In this document: positions 3,667 to 5,686 of the stretch, in pieces
Layout: the number at the start of each line of letters is the position of its first letter
How positions within the stretch are numbered: position 1 is the stretch's first letter
Assembly (NCBI GenBank): GCA_045537045.1
Contig: JAZSOS010000017.1
Span: 1-5,686, forward strand
Direction of reading: 5' to 3'
DNA length: 5,686 nucleotides
DNA from: SIG480 sp045537045
GTDB taxonomy: Bacteria; Bacillota; Clostridia; Oscillospirales; JAAYXM01
Notes under the pieces: model-generated
Told to the model about the DNA's origin: nothing
The model's input: the letters and a program-made list of their open reading frames with translations, nothing else
The model's database searches: none
Made by a program: the position numbers and the translations under genes

Positions 3667-5577
3667 TTATTCTTCTTTTTCCTCTGGAAGCGGTGCTTCG
3701 GGGGCAACAGTCTTCCCTTCTATTTCCGCACGTGCGGGAACGCTTTCACCGAAGATTGCGTAGAACTCTTCTGCTTCCATCGTTTCGTGGTCGAGAAGCG
3801 CCTTTGCAACCTCGTGGAGCTTATCCATATTGTCGGTGAGAATAGTCTCGCAACGCTTGTATGCCGCATCAACAATTGCACGCACTTCTTCGTCAATCGC
3901 GCCGGCGATTTCCTCGGAATATGCGCGCTTCTCCGCAAAGTCACGGCCGAGGAATACCTCCTGATTTTCGGAAGCATAGCTTATCGGACCAAGGCGGTCG
4001 CTCATACCGTACTTTGTTACCATATCACGCGCAATGGATGATGCACGCTGAATATCGTTTGAAGCACCGGTTGAAATATCCTCAAGCACGAGCTGTTCGG
4101 CAACGCGTCCACCAAGAAGCGATACAATCTGCTCGTTCATATCGGTTTTTGAAACGGAGTAAACATCCTCACGCGGAAGAGAAATTGTGTATCCGTTTGC
4201 CATACCGCGCGGGATAATGGATATGTGATGTACCGGATCCTGCGTGGGAAGAAACTTCATGGCAATCGCGTGGCCTGCTTCGTGGTATGCAACGAGCTTG
4301 TTTACATGCTCGCTTCTTACCCTGCTCTTCTTTGCCGGACCTGCGATTATCTTGAGCATGGAGTTTTCGATGTCTTCCTGCGTAAGACTCTTATCACCGC
4401 GGCGTGCAGCAAGAAGAGCCGCTTCGTTAAGAAGATTTTCAAGGTCTGCCGGAGTGAAGCCGCTTGTAGAGCGTGCAACGTTTTTAAGGTTTACGCTACT
4501 TCCGAGTTTCTTTGACTTAGCGTGGATTTCAAGCACCTTTTCACGGTCGTTCATATCCGGAAGTCCGACATATACCTGACGGTCAAAACGGCCCGGACGC
4601 ATAAGCGCGGGGTCAAGGATATCCGGTCGGTTTGTTGCCGCAATGATGATAACACCCTCGTTATTACCGAAACCGTCCATTTCAACGAGAAGCTGATTGA
4701 GCGTCTGCTCACGCTCGTCATGTCCGCCGCCGTAGCCTGCGCCGCGGTGACGTCCCACAGCATCGATTTCGTCGATAAAGATTATTGCCGGTGAGGCCTT
4801 CTTAGCCTGTTCAAAAAGGTCGCGCACGCGTGATGCACCGACACCGACATACAGCTCAACAAAATCGGAACCCGAAATTGAGAGGAACGGAACGCCGGCT
4901 TCACCTGCAACTGCCTTTGCGATGTATGTTTTACCTGTTCCCGGAGGGCCGACAAGAAGCACACCCTTGGGGATTCTTGCACCGATTTCGGTGAATTTTT
5001 TGGGGTCTTTCAGAAAATCAACGATTTCCGCAAGCTCTGCCTTTTCTTCCTCGGCACCGGCAACATCAGCGAAGGTAACCTTTTTCTTTTCATCGCTTCC
5101 GAGCTTTGTACGTGCCTTGCCGAAGCGCATTGCCTTGCCTGCACCGCCGTCTGCCTTGTTGTACATAAAGTACCACATAACGCCGATAACTGCAAAGACG
5201 AGAATATACGGCAGGAACATCATCCACCACGGCGTTTCTGCCTCGGGAATGCGGTCATCATCTGTAATAATTCCGCGGATGCGGTGCTCACGAAGGAGTT
5301 CTCCTACATCCATGCGGAAATCCGCGCGTATCTGCGGGTCGGAAAGGTCAAACGAGATGGTCTTTTGCCCCGATTTAAGCGGGCGCTTAAGCTCCATCGT
5401 CAGAAGGCCTCCGTCAATCGTGTACTTTTCTACGTTCTGCGCTTCAAAATGACGGATAACATCGGCATATGTTATTTTTTCCGTCGGTGTTCCTTCAAAA
5501 AGGAGAGAAGCAACAGATACGAGTATCGCGATGATAAGCAAAAAGAGCAATATATCGCGGGTGTTGTTCTTCTTCAA
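3667..5577 (-). CDS. ftsH: ATP-dependent zinc metalloprotease FtsH
   Basis: Complete 636-residue membrane-anchored AAA+ protease, normal length for the family. It degrades misfolded membrane proteins and selected regulators as a hexamer, pulling substrates through the ATPase ring. Membrane segments are at 9-27 and 117-139, with the small extracytoplasmic domain between them. The AAA module shows Walker A GPPGTGKT (210-217), the pore loop YVGVGASR (243-250; Tyr where Phe is common), Walker B IIFIDEID (265-272), and the second region of homology AATNRPD...MRPGRFDR with Arg327 and Arg330 as arginine fingers. The zinc site is HEAGH (432-436) with Asp508 as the likely third ligand. The tail is acidic and variable. 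The start is TTG (5577-5575): an in-frame TGA lies 9 nt upstream, and the next ATG would remove the first membrane segment. The gene follows hpt by 25 nt, the common Bacillota order, and is read from a promoter outside the window. All catalytic residues are present. Confidence 0.98.
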   Translation of the reverse strand: MKKNNTRDILLFLLIIAILVSVASLLFEGTPTEKITYADVIRHFEAQNVEKYTIDGGLLTMELKRPLKSGQKTISFDLSDPQIRADFRMDVGELLREHRIRGIITDDDRIPEAETPWWMMFLPYILVFAVIGVMWYFMYNKADGGAGKAMRFGKARTKLGSDEKKKVTFADVAGAEEEKAELAEIVDFLKDPKKFTEIGARIPKGVLLVGPPGTGKTYIAKAVAGEAGVPFLSISGSDFVELYVGVGASRVRDLFEQAKKASPAIIFIDEIDAVGRHRGAGYGGGHDEREQTLNQLLVEMDGFGNNEGVIIIAATNRPDILDPALMRPGRFDRQVYVGLPDMNDREKVLEIHAKSKKLGSSVNLKNVARSTSGFTPADLENLLNEAALLAARRGDKSLTQEDIENSMLKIIAGPAKKSRVRSEHVNKLVAYHEAGHAIAMKFLPTQDPVHHISIIPRGMANGYTISLPREDVYSVSKTDMNEQIVSLLGGRVAEQLVLEDISTGASNDIQRASSIARDMVTKYGMSDRLGPISYASENQEVFLGRDFAEKRAYSEEIAGAIDEEVRAIVDAAYKRCETILTDNMDKLHEVAKALLDHETMEAEEFYAIFGESVPARAEIEGKTVAPEAPLPEEKEE

Positions 5578-5586
5578 CTGATGTCA

Positions 5587-5593
5587 CATCCTT
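5587..5593 (-). promoter_or_regulatory. Ribosome binding site for the TTG start of ftsH
   Basis: AAGGATG is the only Shine-Dalgarno-like sequence before ftsH; its AGGA core is 11 nt from the TTG. The ATG inside it is in frame but is followed at once by TGA, so it cannot start the protein. Confidence 0.6.
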
Positions 5594-5602
5594 ATCTATG
5601 AT

Positions 5603-5686
5603 TTATTTTTCGTATACCGAGCGCTTAAGCACACCGACATACGGGAGATTTCTGTATTTTTCGTCATAATCAAGACCGTAGCCTAT
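5603..5686 (-). CDS. hpt: Hypoxanthine phosphoribosyltransferase, C-terminal end only
   Basis: The last 27 codons and the TAA stop are present; the rest lies beyond the window. The sequence IGYGLDYDEKYRNLPYVGVL followed by KRSVYEK matches the strongly conserved C-terminus of bacterial Hpt (GYGLDY.E.YRNLP.IGVL). The enzyme makes IMP or GMP from hypoxanthine or guanine and PRPP in purine salvage. The catalytic loops are not in view. It sits 25 nt upstream of ftsH on the same strand, matching the frequent tilS-hpt-ftsH arrangement of Bacillota, so the two are probably cotranscribed. Confidence 0.93.
   Translation of the reverse strand: MGYGLDYDEKYRNLPYVGVLKRSVYEK

Noticed and set aside
4922..5452. 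176-codon plus-strand open frame inside ftsH
   Set aside because: Antisense to the conserved ATPase and N-terminal regions of ftsH; low-information composition and no support.

Overview
The window looks like a low-to-moderate GC Bacillota genome, most likely a gut-type Clostridia (Oscillospiraceae/Ruminococcaceae-like). The reasons are the hpt-ftsH gene order, strong AGGAGG-type ribosome binding sites, sigma-A-type promoters, a SipW-type signal peptidase with TasA/CalY-like substrates, and a Gram-positive cell-wall sorting motif. The taxon is inferred from protein character only.

Layout, left to right. (1) 1-621, minus strand: the N-terminal 207 residues of a secreted TasA/CalY (camelysin)-like protein with a SipW-dependent signal peptide; its 3' end lies outside the window. 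(2) 691-1377, minus: a SipW-like (ER-type, Ser/His) signal peptidase I with a long cytoplasmic coiled-coil tail. (3) 1393-2805, minus: an unusual 470-residue surface protein. It joins a secreted beta-type domain, an Asp/Pro/Gly-rich wall-spanning linker, a PPNTG sortase motif with a membrane segment and, in the same frame, a second SipW-type signal segment followed by another TasA-like domain. (4) 2806-3031: a divergent control region with a near-consensus extended -10 promoter for the minus-strand operon, a leader of about 115 nt with a GC-rich hairpin, and a TAACAA/TTGTTA inverted repeat at the opposing promoter. (5) 3032-3349, plus: a SinR-sized XRE-family repressor. (6) 3331-3666: a convergent intergenic region packed with inverted repeats, starting with a strong terminator that contains the regulator's stop codon. 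(7) 3667-5577, minus: complete FtsH AAA+ zinc protease with a TTG start. (8) 5603-5686, minus: the last 27 codons of hpt, directly upstream of ftsH.

The minus-strand genes in 1-2805 form one apparent operon: surface polyprotein, then sipW, then a tasA-like gene. An XRE regulator is transcribed away from it. This is the same set of functions as the Bacillus subtilis SinR-controlled tapA-sipW-tasA biofilm matrix operon, in a different gene order and with a sortase-type anchor added. The working model is that the XRE protein represses the operon and itself from shared operator half-sites, that SipW matures the TasA-like proteins, and that a sortase encoded elsewhere attaches the N-terminal half of the 470-residue protein to the wall. 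The hpt-ftsH end is ordinary housekeeping sequence.
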